A stretch of DNA of 64,000 bases from Deltaproteobacteria bacterium. Its GTDB lineage: Bacteria > Myxococcota_A > Polyangia > Polyangiales > Polyangiaceae. Location: positions 62,001 through 126,000 of the forward strand of contig JACRCQ010000025.1 in NCBI GenBank assembly GCA_016218915.1. Reading direction: 5' to 3'. The notes beneath the pieces were generated by a model, which had not been told where the DNA came from, made no database searches, and was given only the letters and a program-made list of their open reading frames with translations. A program made the translations under genes and the position numbers. Positions 1-8,017 of the stretch are shown one piece after another (the first letter of the stretch is position 1; each line of letters starts with the position of its first letter).

Positions 1-1
1 G

Positions 2-337
2 CTCATGACGATCGCGCCGGTGCGTGCGATCCGCGGCAACACGGATCGGGAGCCGTGGGCGCAGCGGATGCCGGACAGCATCGAGGTGGAGGTCGAAGAC
101 ACCAGGATTCTGGTCGTGCACGATGCGCAGGCGGTGCGAGGCGGATGGATGGGCACGCGATGCGCGTCCGTGGTGTGCGGGCACTCGCATCAGCCCTTGA
201 TGGAGGAATGCGACGGCGTGCTGTTCTTCAACCCGGGCAGCGCGGGGCCGCGCAGGTTTTCGCTACCGGTATCGGTGGGCAAGCTGTACGTGGAAGGCGC
301 GCGGGTGCGCGGCAAGATCCTGATCGTGCGGCCGTAG
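2..337 (+). CDS. Metallophosphoesterase, YfcE/MJ0936-like, C-terminal part
   Basis: The 3' end of a calcineurin-like phosphoesterase gene that begins before the window. The visible residues carry the family's late motifs: GNTD near the start, a VHD metal-ligand segment, CGHSHQP (the GHTH-type motif) and FNPGSAGPRR. These are typical of the small YfcE/MJ0936 phosphodiesterases, which use two metals in the cytoplasm; the substrate cannot be told. The reading frame is open through base 2, so the first ATG at 5 is internal. It ends 22 bp from the stop of the next, convergent gene. Confidence 0.85.
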   Translation, partial: LMTIAPVRAIRGNTDREPWAQRMPDSIEVEVEDTRILVVHDAQAVRGGWMGTRCASVVCGHSHQPLMEECDGVLFFNPGSAGPRRFSLPVSVGKLYVEGARVRGKILIVRP

Positions 338-359
338 GGCCGCGGCCTCGGGGGAAGAG

Positions 360-1493
360 TCAGTTCTGCGGAGCCGCGTACTTGGCGCCCATGCAGTTCG
401 GGGCCGAGGAGCAGTCCGTGTCGTCGCAGTCGATCTTGGCGTCGTTGTCGTTGTCGAGCCCGTCCGAGCAGTCGATCTCGTAGGGGATGCCGTACTTGGT
501 TCCAAAGCAGCCCGGCTGCCCTGCGCAGTCGCCGTCCGAGCAGTCGGTCTGGCCGTCGCCGTCGTTGTCCTTGCCGTCGGAGCAGTCGGTCTCGTACGGG
601 ATGCCGTACTTGATCCCGCCGCAGTTCGGCGAGCCCGCGCAATCCGGATCCGCACAGTCGATCTTGCCGTCGCTGTCGTTGTCCGTGTTGTCGTCACACA
701 CGCTCTCGTAGGGGATGCCGTACTTGGTTCCCTGGCACGTGACGTTCGACGTGCAGTCCGTGTCGGCGCAGTCGATCTTGCCGTCGCCGTCGTTGTCGAC
801 GTTGTCGCCGCAATCGCCCTCGTAGGGGATGCCGTACTTGGTGCCGCCGCAGCTCGGCGAGGTCACGCAATCCGGATCCGCGCAGTCGACCTTGCCGTCG
901 CCGTCGTTGTCCAGATCGTCGTCGCAGATCGACTCGTAGGGGATGCCGTACTTGACGCCGCACTTCGAGGTGCAGTCGCTGTCGCCGCAGTCCTTGGCGC
1001 CGTCGTAGTCGTTGTCGATTCCGTCGCCGCAGATCTCCTTGAGCGCGTACAGCGAGAAGGTCGTGGTGGTCCCGACCTTGCGCAGCTTGAGCGTGGTGCT
1101 CGTGAGCGTGTACGCGTAGCGAATCACGGTGACGCCATCGTCGAGCAGGAAGCGAAGATAGTTGGTGGAGCCGCCGTGCGTGAACTTGTACGTGCCCGAC
1201 AGCAGCGCGTCCTTGTCCCTGACCTTCGCCTCGAACGTCTTGTCCGAGTTGATCATCAGGAACAGCAGATCACCCTTGTCCCCCTTGTTCTCGTAGGTGC
1301 CCTGGGGATGGGAGATCGCGTCGGCCTTGGCTGCCGTGTCCTCGGTCTCGGTTGCGCCGTCGTCCGCGGTGCCGTCACCGGTCTGGTCCGACGGGGTTCC
1401 GCCTTCGCCGCCGCACGCGCCGAGCGTGAGCGCCACACCCATGGCGATCGAAGCAGCAGCACCGGTCTTCCACCACTCACGCCTGAAATGCAT
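360..1493 (-). CDS. Lipoprotein with tandem Asp/Cys-rich 38-aa repeats
   Basis: Predicted exported lipoprotein of 377 aa from the chosen start. The signal peptide ends in TLGAC, followed by a Ser/Thr/Asp-rich linker. A central domain of about 100 residues is unrecognised. The C-terminal half is a tandem array of 38-residue units of the form KYGIPYE-x2-C-D-x3-DNDxDGKxDCxDxDC: a leading partial copy, five full copies, then a short tail. The DNDGDGK loops resemble thrombospondin type 3 or dockerin-like calcium-binding loops, with paired cysteines. The start at 1493 gives a normal signal peptide. However, an ATG at 1565 has a good Shine-Dalgarno (GGAGGG, 8 nt upstream) and would add 24 residues. 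Function is unknown; calcium-stabilised surface display is an inference. Confidence 0.85.
   Translation of the reverse strand: MHFRREWWKTGAAASIAMGVALTLGACGGEGGTPSDQTGDGTADDGATETEDTAAKADAISHPQGTYENKGDKGDLLFLMINSDKTFEAKVRDKDALLSGTYKFTHGGSTNYLRFLLDDGVTVIRYAYTLTSTTLKLRKVGTTTTFSLYALKEICGDGIDNDYDGAKDCGDSDCTSKCGVKYGIPYESICDDDLDNDGDGKVDCADPDCVTSPSCGGTKYGIPYEGDCGDNVDNDGDGKIDCADTDCTSNVTCQGTKYGIPYESVCDDNTDNDSDGKIDCADPDCAGSPNCGGIKYGIPYETDCSDGKDNDGDGQTDCSDGDCAGQPGCFGTKYGIPYEIDCSDGLDNDNDAKIDCDDTDCSSAPNCMGAKYAAPQN
366..960. repeat. 114-bp in-frame tandem repeat array
   Basis: The conserved segment GGGATGCCGTACTTG recurs at exact 114-bp spacing (near 485, 599, 713, 827 and 941). These are the DNA copies behind the 38-residue protein repeats. 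Copies differ mostly at third positions and in the Cys-adjacent residues, so the array looks old and under selection rather than freshly expanded. Confidence 0.9.
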
Positions 1494-1819
1494 GGGGCGC
1501 TGCTTGCGGTCGAGCCGTCGGCAGCAGTCATCCAGGAAGGCAAGAAGCAGCTTGGCTTGTTCCATCACTCGATCCCTCCACAAAGAGCGCCGGCATGGCG
1601 CGCACTCCGATCAGGCGCGTTGCGTCGAACGGAAACGGCATTCTAGACGGGAATCCACCCACAAGGGAAGACTCTGGTGACGCGGTAGCTGGAATCTGTT
1701 GCAGCGGGCTGCCGGCTCCAGGCTGCAGGCGTCGGGACCGGACCGATCCCCGGAGTCACAGCGAGTTGGATACGTCGATGTCGCTGAAGCCTGTAGCCTG
1801 ATGCCTGAAGCCTCTCCAG
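1494..1819. other. Intergenic stretch with an imperfect inverted repeat
   Basis: No gene is supported here. The stretch holds the possible upstream start (1565) and Shine-Dalgarno of the repeat lipoprotein and most of an inverted-repeat element, described separately. No rho-independent terminator with a T-run is visible. Confidence 0.5.
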
Positions 1820-1823
1820 CTAC
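1685..1823. repeat. Imperfect inverted repeat built from CAGGC/GCCTG units
   Basis: The outer arms GTAGCTGGA (1685-1693) and TCCAGCTAC (1815-1823) are exact reverse complements. The inner arms are GGCTCCAGGCTGCAGGC (1714-1730) and a GCCTG-rich arm (1789-1812) that pairs with it apart from one extra 7-bp unit. The element overlaps the stop codon of the downstream-ending glycosyltransferase gene: its TAG is part of the outer arm. It looks like a small dispersed palindromic or MITE-like repeat. It could also form a hairpin at the transcript end, although no T-run follows. Confidence 0.6.
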
Positions 1824-2902
1824 AAAACCCCCGCCGCAGCCCTGTCCAGCAAACCCTCCAAGCCGGCGAACAGCTCCTTGTTGCCGTCCTGCTGGTAGCC
1901 AGCAAGCTTCTCCTCGTATTTCGGGAGCTTTTCGATGAAATCGAACACCGCGGAGGCGTCGTCCAGCGTGTCGCACGCCCGTCCAAACCCCTCGAGCTCC
2001 AGGTACCGCACGTTCATCACCTGCTCGAACTGGTGACCTATCGGCACTCCCAGCATCGGCTTGTGAAGGTAGACCGCCTCACCCATCAGGGTGAAGCCGC
2101 CGCCGGCGATGACCGCCCGGGCCGAGGCTAGATCCTCGATGAACGTCTTCTCGCTGAAGGGACGGTAGTGCAGGTTGCCCTCCACCTGCTCCTCTTTGAT
2201 CTCACGCCTCATGCCGTAGATCCGGCATTCAAGCCCGGTGCGCGCCAGCGTGTCGGCCAGCGTGCCGTAGCCTTCGCCGGTCTGGTAGATGAGCAGGTGC
2301 TCGCCCTTGGAACGCTTGGCCTGCAGGATCTCGGGTCGCAGGATGGGCGGATACAGGGAGGTGTCCGACTTGCGGATCGTCGGACGGAAGAACGTGGTGA
2401 TCATGTAGTGGTTGCAGAACGGCAGCTTGCTCTTGACGAACGCGCGGGTGATCTGGAAGTCGGCATCCAGGCCGCTGACGATCTCGGGCGGGTGCTCGCA
2501 GCGGTTGATGATCTGCATGTTGTCGATCGAGATCACCGGCAGACCGTGGGTCTTTCCGAACAGGTAGGTCCACGACTCGAAGTCCGCGATCACGACTTGC
2601 GGCTCGAACTCGCCGATCAGGTGGAAGTAGGCCTGGATGTTCTGCGGCACTCCGCTGATGCCAGCCAGCACGTTGGACCACAAGGTCTTGCCGCGCTTCA
2701 CGCGGTTCTCCTCGTAGATCATGTGCAGGCCGTGGATGCGGTCCACCTTGTCCGGGCCAAAGCGCTTCGTCAGGAAGTCGCACGCCCGGCTCGACGCCAT
2801 GATGTCGATCTCATGCCCCTGGGAGAGGAGGTACTCGATCACCACGCGCGAACGCATGGCGTGCCCCATCCCCTCGCCCACCACTCCGTAGAGGATCTTC
2901 AT
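1820..2902 (-). CDS. Glycosyltransferase, MJ1255/VC2487 family (GT28-like)
   Basis: Cytoplasmic GT-B-fold glycosyltransferase of 360 aa, close to the usual family length. The N-terminus MKILYGVVGEGMGHAMRS is the Gly-rich loop typical of MurG/UGT-like enzymes. The C-terminal half has the nucleotide-sugar-binding signature AGGGFTLMGEAVYLHKPML followed by GHQFEQVMN. Donor and acceptor are not predictable, but envelope glycolipid or polysaccharide synthesis is likely. The gene stands alone on the minus strand, 55 bp from the next gene upstream. Its stop codon lies inside the inverted-repeat element at 1685-1823, so the extreme C-terminus may have been set by that element. Confidence 0.88.
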   Translation of the reverse strand: MKILYGVVGEGMGHAMRSRVVIEYLLSQGHEIDIMASSRACDFLTKRFGPDKVDRIHGLHMIYEENRVKRGKTLWSNVLAGISGVPQNIQAYFHLIGEFEPQVVIADFESWTYLFGKTHGLPVISIDNMQIINRCEHPPEIVSGLDADFQITRAFVKSKLPFCNHYMITTFFRPTIRKSDTSLYPPILRPEILQAKRSKGEHLLIYQTGEGYGTLADTLARTGLECRIYGMRREIKEEQVEGNLHYRPFSEKTFIEDLASARAVIAGGGFTLMGEAVYLHKPMLGVPIGHQFEQVMNVRYLELEGFGRACDTLDDASAVFDFIEKLPKYEEKLAGYQQDGNKELFAGLEGLLDRAAAGVL

Positions 2903-2957
2903 GGAGGGGAATCATACACAACCGCCTCTCGATCGCCACCGGCGCGACAGCGGATCC

Positions 2958-4277
2958 TCAGGGCTGGATGTTGATGACCGCGCTCATGCCGTAGTGATCC
3001 GAGAGCGGAACAGTCGACGGTCCCGCATCGCCGTCGCCTCCGTCCGGAGCCGGCGCAGGCGTCACAGCCACCGTTGCGCCGGTGAATCTTCGCTGCGCGC
3101 TCTTGACCTCGGAGGTCGCGATGTTCTTGAGGAAGATGTGGTCGATCCAGGAGTTGGGGCCGCCCGCAGCCAGGTAGTTGTCCTCTTTGCCGCAGTAGGT
3201 GCACTTCGACTTGTAGTCGGCCGGCACTGCCTCAGGATACTTGTTCGACAGCAGGAGATACTCCGGGACTCCTTCTTTCTCGATCCCGGACTCCTTGATC
3301 TCTGGGCCGGAGTTGAAGTCGCCCAGGATGATCGCTCTACCCGACGGCGTCTTGGCATCCACGTAGGCGACGATCTTCTGCATCTGGAGCATCAGCTCGT
3401 TCTCCCAGCCCCGGTAGTCGGTCTGGCCGTTGCCGTAGTCGCCCGTGTACGGGAAGGCGATCTGGGTGAAGATCGGGCTCGTGTGGTTGCAGTAGACGTC
3501 GATCGATGCGCCGTTCGGAATCCTGGCGGTGGCACGCACCACGGCGCGGCGATTCCAGGTGCCGGGGAGCACGTGCTGCTCGGGATTCTCCAGGGGGAAC
3601 TTGGACAGCAGGATCAATCCAGACATGCCATCGAACGCGAGCCCTGCCTTGGGGTCGGTCTTGCACTTGGTGCCTATCTGCTTGATCGTGTCGGTCGGCA
3701 GCAAAGGCGCTGCGCAGCCGTAGCACTTCTTGTCTTCCGCCGTGCCCAGAAGCAGGGCTACGGCTTCGGTCTGGCAGAGCTGCACCGCACACATGGTGCT
3801 GACCGCAGTCCCCTCGTCGCTGCCCGGTATCGACGAGCAGTTCTTGGCGATGCACGCCATGACCGCGTCCAGCTTGGTGGATTGCTCGGTTGCTGCGCAG
3901 GGCGGCGTGTCGGGCGTCGGCGGAGTCACGCCATTCTGGTCCGTCGGATCGTCGACCTTGGTGTCGAGGTTGTCCTTGAACATCACGGAGTAGGGGAGCT
4001 TCGCCTTGACACCGGCGATGATCAAATCCTTGTCGCTGTCGCGCCACGCTTCCTGGATGCACAGGATGTCCGTCTCCGTGGAGGCGATCGCATCGATGAT
4101 CGGCTGGCGCCGTTCGTTCTCGTAGGGCGAGAACGAGCCTGCCAGGTACAGGTTGAAGGTATCGACCGTGATCTGCTGGGCGCTTGGCCCTGCTTCTGCA
4201 GGGTTCGGGGCGTCGCTGCTGCTGCTGCAGCTGACAGCAAGCAAGGACACGGCGGCGATCATAAGCTTCGGCGACAT
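2958..4277 (-). CDS. Endonuclease/exonuclease/phosphatase-fold lipoprotein
   Basis: Predicted lipoprotein (LLAVSC lipobox) of 439 aa with an endonuclease/exonuclease/phosphatase (DNase I/sphingomyelinase-like) fold. Recognisable motifs, in order, are FNLYLAG near the mature N-terminus, ILCIQEAW with the catalytic Glu, CNHTSP, ILGDFNSG (Asp-Phe-Asn) and the terminal LSDHYGMSA with the Ser-Asp-His triad end. A Cys-rich insertion around residues 135-215 is unusual and suggests extracytoplasmic disulfides. The start at 4277 is chosen because AGGAGG lies 6 nt upstream; an ATG 7 codons earlier lacks this. The activity could be on phospholipids, nucleic acids or phosphoinositides, and the sequence alone does not say which. 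Confidence 0.85.
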   Translation of the reverse strand: MSPKLMIAAVSLLAVSCSSSSDAPNPAEAGPSAQQITVDTFNLYLAGSFSPYENERRQPIIDAIASTETDILCIQEAWRDSDKDLIIAGVKAKLPYSVMFKDNLDTKVDDPTDQNGVTPPTPDTPPCAATEQSTKLDAVMACIAKNCSSIPGSDEGTAVSTMCAVQLCQTEAVALLLGTAEDKKCYGCAAPLLPTDTIKQIGTKCKTDPKAGLAFDGMSGLILLSKFPLENPEQHVLPGTWNRRAVVRATARIPNGASIDVYCNHTSPIFTQIAFPYTGDYGNGQTDYRGWENELMLQMQKIVAYVDAKTPSGRAIILGDFNSGPEIKESGIEKEGVPEYLLLSNKYPEAVPADYKSKCTYCGKEDNYLAAGGPNSWIDHIFLKNIATSEVKSAQRRFTGATVAVTPAPAPDGGDGDAGPSTVPLSDHYGMSAVINIQP

Positions 4278-4324
4278 GGAGACCTCCTGCGCGGACACTT
4301 GGTGCTAGCACGGTGACAACGGGA

Positions 4325-4347
4325 GGGCATGGGGTCTGGCCATGCCC
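4325..4347. promoter_or_regulatory. Inverted repeat in divergent promoter region
   Basis: GGGCATGG and CCATGCCC form a perfect 8-bp inverted repeat around a 7-nt loop, between two divergent genes. It overlaps the most upstream possible ATG (4342) of the PEP-utilizing enzyme. This supports the later GTG start and a role as an operator or leader hairpin. Confidence 0.35.
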
Positions 4348-4440
4348 CTGGGAGCCCCGGGACAAGAGACGCCCTTCCTTGAATTCTCCGTGAATGCTCC
4401 ACCGTTTGCGGACGGCACGCGTGGTACGTCTTGTAGAATC

Positions 4441-7092
4441 GTGAGCGCTCCGTTCATCCACCTCCGCTCGATCGACGCCCTGGCGGCAACGCCGGGGTTG
4501 GCTGGGGCGCAGCGGATCGGCGGTAAAGGTGCGCGGCTCGTGTGGCTTACCCGCCATGGCTTCGAAATCCCGCGCGGATGGGCGCTGGATGCAGAGCACT
4601 TCAGGCAGCTCGTCCTCAAACGCCTGCCCAAGGGATACGCTCCGCAGCATCTGCTGCAACGCGTCGGCGCCCAGGACGCGCTCCAAGCCATGGCGCTCGC
4701 GCGCGACGCGATCCTCGCTGAGCCGATGGACAGCGCCTTGGCCGATGAGCTCGGCGCACTCTGGGAGCAGGTCGCCCAGGACGCTCCCTGGGGGCTCGCG
4801 GTCCGATCGAGCGCGACGTGCGAGGACGACGAGCTGACCGCGATGGCAGGGCTGGCTTCCACGGTCCTGGGTGTGCGAGGGCGCGAAGGGCTCATCGACG
4901 CTGTGCGCCGGGTCTGGGCGAGCGCGATGCTTCCCCGGGCGCTGGGACACCTCGCGTCGCGCGGCGTGACCGACCTCGCCATGGCGGTCGTGGTCCAAGT
5001 CGTCGCGCAGGCGGATGCCTCAGGCGTGATGTTCACCCGTCCACCCCCCGGTGTGGATGCTTCCGTGTGGGCTGCAGACGAGCGCCTGGTGAACGCCACG
5101 CTCGGGCTTGGGGCACCGGTGGCCAACGGCGCGGTCTCGCCGGACATGATCCGTTTTGCAGCGCGTACGGGCGAGCTGCGCGGCATGACGATCGCGCGCA
5201 AGCACAGGGCGCTGGTCGTGGACGAAAGCGGCTCGACCTTCGTGGATGTGCCGGCGGCACGCGCCGCGGAGCCTGCGCTCTCCGCGCTCGCGCTCGAGCG
5301 GCTCGCTGCGATCGCGGATCGGCTCGAGTCCATCGATCCAGCGGCCCACGACGTGGAGTTCGTGATCGAGCGCGACAGGGTGCTGATCGTGCAATCGCGT
5401 CCGGTGGTCGGCGCCGGCTTCCCGGAAGGGGGAGATGCGGACACGGTCTGGTCGCGGGCGAACGTGGGCGAAGCGTTGCCGGGCGTTGCCACGCCGCTGA
5501 CCTGGTCCGTGGCCCGGGGGTTCTCGGAGCGGGGATTTCGCCAGGCGTTCGGCTCGCTCGGCTGCAAGGTGCCAGTGGGTGCGACGCTGGTGGCCAACGT
5601 GCACGGGCGTTTCTACCTGAACCTCACGCAGTTCATGCGCATTGCAGCGCAGGTGCCTGGGCTCGATCCGCGCACGCTCACGCAGCTGGGCGGGGGCAAT
5701 GGCACCTCGGTGCTCGAGAACCAGGTCACCGGCGTGTCGCGCTCGGGCTTCTACCTGCGGCTTCCGGTCACGGCATCGCGTCTGGCGGCCGAGCAGCTCA
5801 CGCTCGCGCGCAGGCTCGAGAGCCACGCGCGCAAGATGACATCCAAGCTTCGCGCCCGGAGGGAGCGCGACATCAATCGGCTGTCGGACAAGGAGCTGGC
5901 CGCGGAGCTGCGAGAGGTCGTGCGCGATCTCGAGGTCACGGGCACGCTGATGCTCGCATGCGCATCAGCGTCTCTTGCCGGACACCTTGCGCTCAAGACG
6001 TGGATCTCGCTGGTTGCCAATGGCGAAGCCGAGCGGATCACGCAGGTGGTCTGCGCGGGCATGGCGGAGCTGGAGAGCGCGCGCCCGGGCCGGGCCATTG
6101 CCGACATCGCGGCGCTCGCGCGTCATGACCCCGAGATCGCTACCGGGATCAGCGCCGGAAGGTTCAAGAAGCTGTCCGACCTTCCATCAGGCCCGGTGCA
6201 GCGCGCGCTCACACGGTTCTTCGATCAGTTCGGGGATCGGGCCCTGCGCGAAGCCGAGCTGTCTGCGCCTCGCTGGCGAGAAGACCATGCGCAGGTCTTT
6301 GCCATGATCGCGTCGTCGCTGCGCAAGCCGGCCAATGACACGGACAGCTCGCTTCACCGGGCAGGAGCAGCCTCTGACGAGCAGATGGCGCAGCTCGCAA
6401 AGAAGATCTCGAGACCTGCGATGGCCGTGCTTCGCACGCTTCTGGGGCAGGCGAGACGCACCACGCAGATGCGCGAGCGCATGCGCGCCTGGGTCACACG
6501 CTGCCTCGGCGAGATCCGCATCGTCGCCTTGGAGATCGACCAGCGGCTGCTGCGTGCGGAGCGGTCACCGAGCCCGGGCGCGGTGTTCTTCTGCACGGTC
6601 GACGAGCTGATCGGCGCGCTGGAATCGGGGCATGTGGAGCTCGGACATGTGGTGCGGCTCCGAAGAGCCGAGCACGCCCGCGACGAGTCCCGTCCGGATG
6701 CGCCCGTCACCTTCGTGGGAACGCCGCCCTCCGTGGTCCTTCCACCCGTGAGCGGCAATGGCACGCTCCACGGGCTTCCTGCCTGCTCGGGCGTGGTGGA
6801 AGGGACGGTCCACGTGCTGACCGCAGGGCGCGAGCTCGAAGAGGAGATGCGCCCTGGCGAGATCCTGGTCGCGCGCACCACCGACGTCGCGCTCACCCCA
6901 TTGTTCCTGGTGGCAGCCGGCGTGATCACCGAGCTCGGGGGTCCGCTGTCGCACGCTGCGCTGGTCGCCCGGGAATACGGCGTGCCCACGGTCGTCAACG
7001 TGGCAGGGGCAACCGTGGCCTTGCGCAACGGAGAGCGCGTGCGCGTCGACGGAACCCATGGCACGATCGAGCGCATTGCAGCGCAAGGGTGA
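4441..7092 (+). CDS. PEP-utilizing enzyme, rifampin-phosphotransferase/PEP-synthase-like
   Basis: Large cytoplasmic phosphotransferase, about 883 aa from GTG 4441 or 916 aa from ATG 4342. The N-terminal ATP-grasp domain (PPDK_N) starts with RIGGKGARL and includes VRSSATCED. A long helical middle follows. The C-terminal swivelling His domain has GGPLSHAALVAREYGVP, whose His (about 871 in the longer numbering) should carry the phosphate. There is no PEP-binding TIM barrel after the His domain. That is the arrangement of rifampin phosphotransferase-like proteins rather than true PEP synthase; the acceptor is unknown. GTG 4441 is preferred because homology begins just after it (IHLRSIDALAATPGL) and the upstream bases form a hairpin and a TAGAAT-like box. 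The next gene starts 1 bp after the stop. Confidence 0.85.
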   Translation: MSAPFIHLRSIDALAATPGLAGAQRIGGKGARLVWLTRHGFEIPRGWALDAEHFRQLVLKRLPKGYAPQHLLQRVGAQDALQAMALARDAILAEPMDSALADELGALWEQVAQDAPWGLAVRSSATCEDDELTAMAGLASTVLGVRGREGLIDAVRRVWASAMLPRALGHLASRGVTDLAMAVVVQVVAQADASGVMFTRPPPGVDASVWAADERLVNATLGLGAPVANGAVSPDMIRFAARTGELRGMTIARKHRALVVDESGSTFVDVPAARAAEPALSALALERLAAIADRLESIDPAAHDVEFVIERDRVLIVQSRPVVGAGFPEGGDADTVWSRANVGEALPGVATPLTWSVARGFSERGFRQAFGSLGCKVPVGATLVANVHGRFYLNLTQFMRIAAQVPGLDPRTLTQLGGGNGTSVLENQVTGVSRSGFYLRLPVTASRLAAEQLTLARRLESHARKMTSKLRARRERDINRLSDKELAAELREVVRDLEVTGTLMLACASASLAGHLALKTWISLVANGEAERITQVVCAGMAELESARPGRAIADIAALARHDPEIATGISAGRFKKLSDLPSGPVQRALTRFFDQFGDRALREAELSAPRWREDHAQVFAMIASSLRKPANDTDSSLHRAGAASDEQMAQLAKKISRPAMAVLRTLLGQARRTTQMRERMRAWVTRCLGEIRIVALEIDQRLLRAERSPSPGAVFFCTVDELIGALESGHVELGHVVRLRRAEHARDESRPDAPVTFVGTPPSVVLPPVSGNGTLHGLPACSGVVEGTVHVLTAGRELEEEMRPGEILVARTTDVALTPLFLVAAGVITELGGPLSHAALVAREYGVPTVVNVAGATVALRNGERVRVDGTHGTIERIAAQG

Positions 7093-7093
7093 C

Positions 7094-8014
7094 ATGGCGC
7101 GATCGAGAAGATGGGTCGTCGATGACAAGTCCCCGCGAGATCTGGCGGGCGTTGTAGCAGCCATGGGCTGCGAGCCCGAGGCGATTGCGCACGGACGTGT
7201 GTTCATCGGACGAAAGCGGGCGACCGACGCGGCCCGGCGAATGCGCGGGGGCGAAGTAGTCGAGGTGTTCCTCGCGACCGCACCGGAATCGAAGCCTGCC
7301 GCAATCCTGCTGGGCCGACGTGGCGGAATGGTGGCCATGCTCAAGCCGGCCGGAATGCCCACCGTGCCGGATCACCGGGGAAGCACCGGGAGCCTGCAGG
7401 CAGCCGTGGCGGAGCTTGAAGGGCTCCGGGATCCGGACGCCGTGCATCCCTCCTCCAGGCTCGACCTGGAGGTCAGCGGCGTCGTGGTGTTCGCGCTCGA
7501 TTCCAAGGCCAGAACCCTGCTTCGCGAGGCGCGCGAGCAAGGAAGCTACACCCGTCATTACGTCGCAATCTCCCAGCAAGCCCCAGCGCCTGCTCAGGGC
7601 CTGATCGAGCTGCCGATCGGAAGAGCACCGGATCCGCGCCGACGATGCGTGGGAGGAAAGGACCCTGCTGCGAGCACGACGCACTATCGCGTTGCAGCGA
7701 AGACCGATCGAGGGGCGCTGCTCGCCGTGGAACCGATCACCGGGCGCACGCACCAGATTCGGGTCCACCTTGCGCACCTGGGAGCGCCGCTGCTGGGCGA
7801 CGCTCTGTACGGAGGACCGCGCACGATCGTGCAGGCGTCAGGGGCGGTGACGTCCATGTCGCGAGTGGCCCTCCACGCTGCGTGGGTTCGCATCGGACTG
7901 GGCGACGGCGAGACCTGGACCGTGCAAGCCCCGGTGCCTGGGGAGCTCGAATCGTTGTGGCAATCGGTCGGAGGGAGCGCGGCGGATTGGGAAGATGCGC
8001 TGCGCAGGAGGTGA
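7094..8014 (+). CDS. RluA-family RNA pseudouridine synthase
   Basis: Converts uridine to pseudouridine in rRNA or tRNA. Of the 306 aa, the catalytic domain carries KPAGMPTVPD, the catalytic motif HPSSRLDLEVSG (an RLD variant of HRLDxxTSG; the Asp is the nucleophile) and GRTHQIRVHLAHLGAPLLGDALYG. A weak N-terminal region of about 80 residues could be an S4-like RNA-binding domain. The start at 7094 sits 1 bp after the preceding stop, pointing to translational coupling with the PEP-utilizing enzyme. Which RNA site is modified cannot be told. Confidence 0.9.
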   Translation: MARSRRWVVDDKSPRDLAGVVAAMGCEPEAIAHGRVFIGRKRATDAARRMRGGEVVEVFLATAPESKPAAILLGRRGGMVAMLKPAGMPTVPDHRGSTGSLQAAVAELEGLRDPDAVHPSSRLDLEVSGVVVFALDSKARTLLREAREQGSYTRHYVAISQQAPAPAQGLIELPIGRAPDPRRRCVGGKDPAASTTHYRVAAKTDRGALLAVEPITGRTHQIRVHLAHLGAPLLGDALYGGPRTIVQASGAVTSMSRVALHAAWVRIGLGDGETWTVQAPVPGELESLWQSVGGSAADWEDALRRR

Positions 8015-8017
8015 GCC

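Noticed and set aside
3337-4998. Long minus-strand frame of 553 codons spanning two real genes
   Set aside because: It overlaps the endonuclease-fold lipoprotein and the PEP-utilizing enzyme in other frames, is rich in Arg and has no motif. A high-GC shadow frame.
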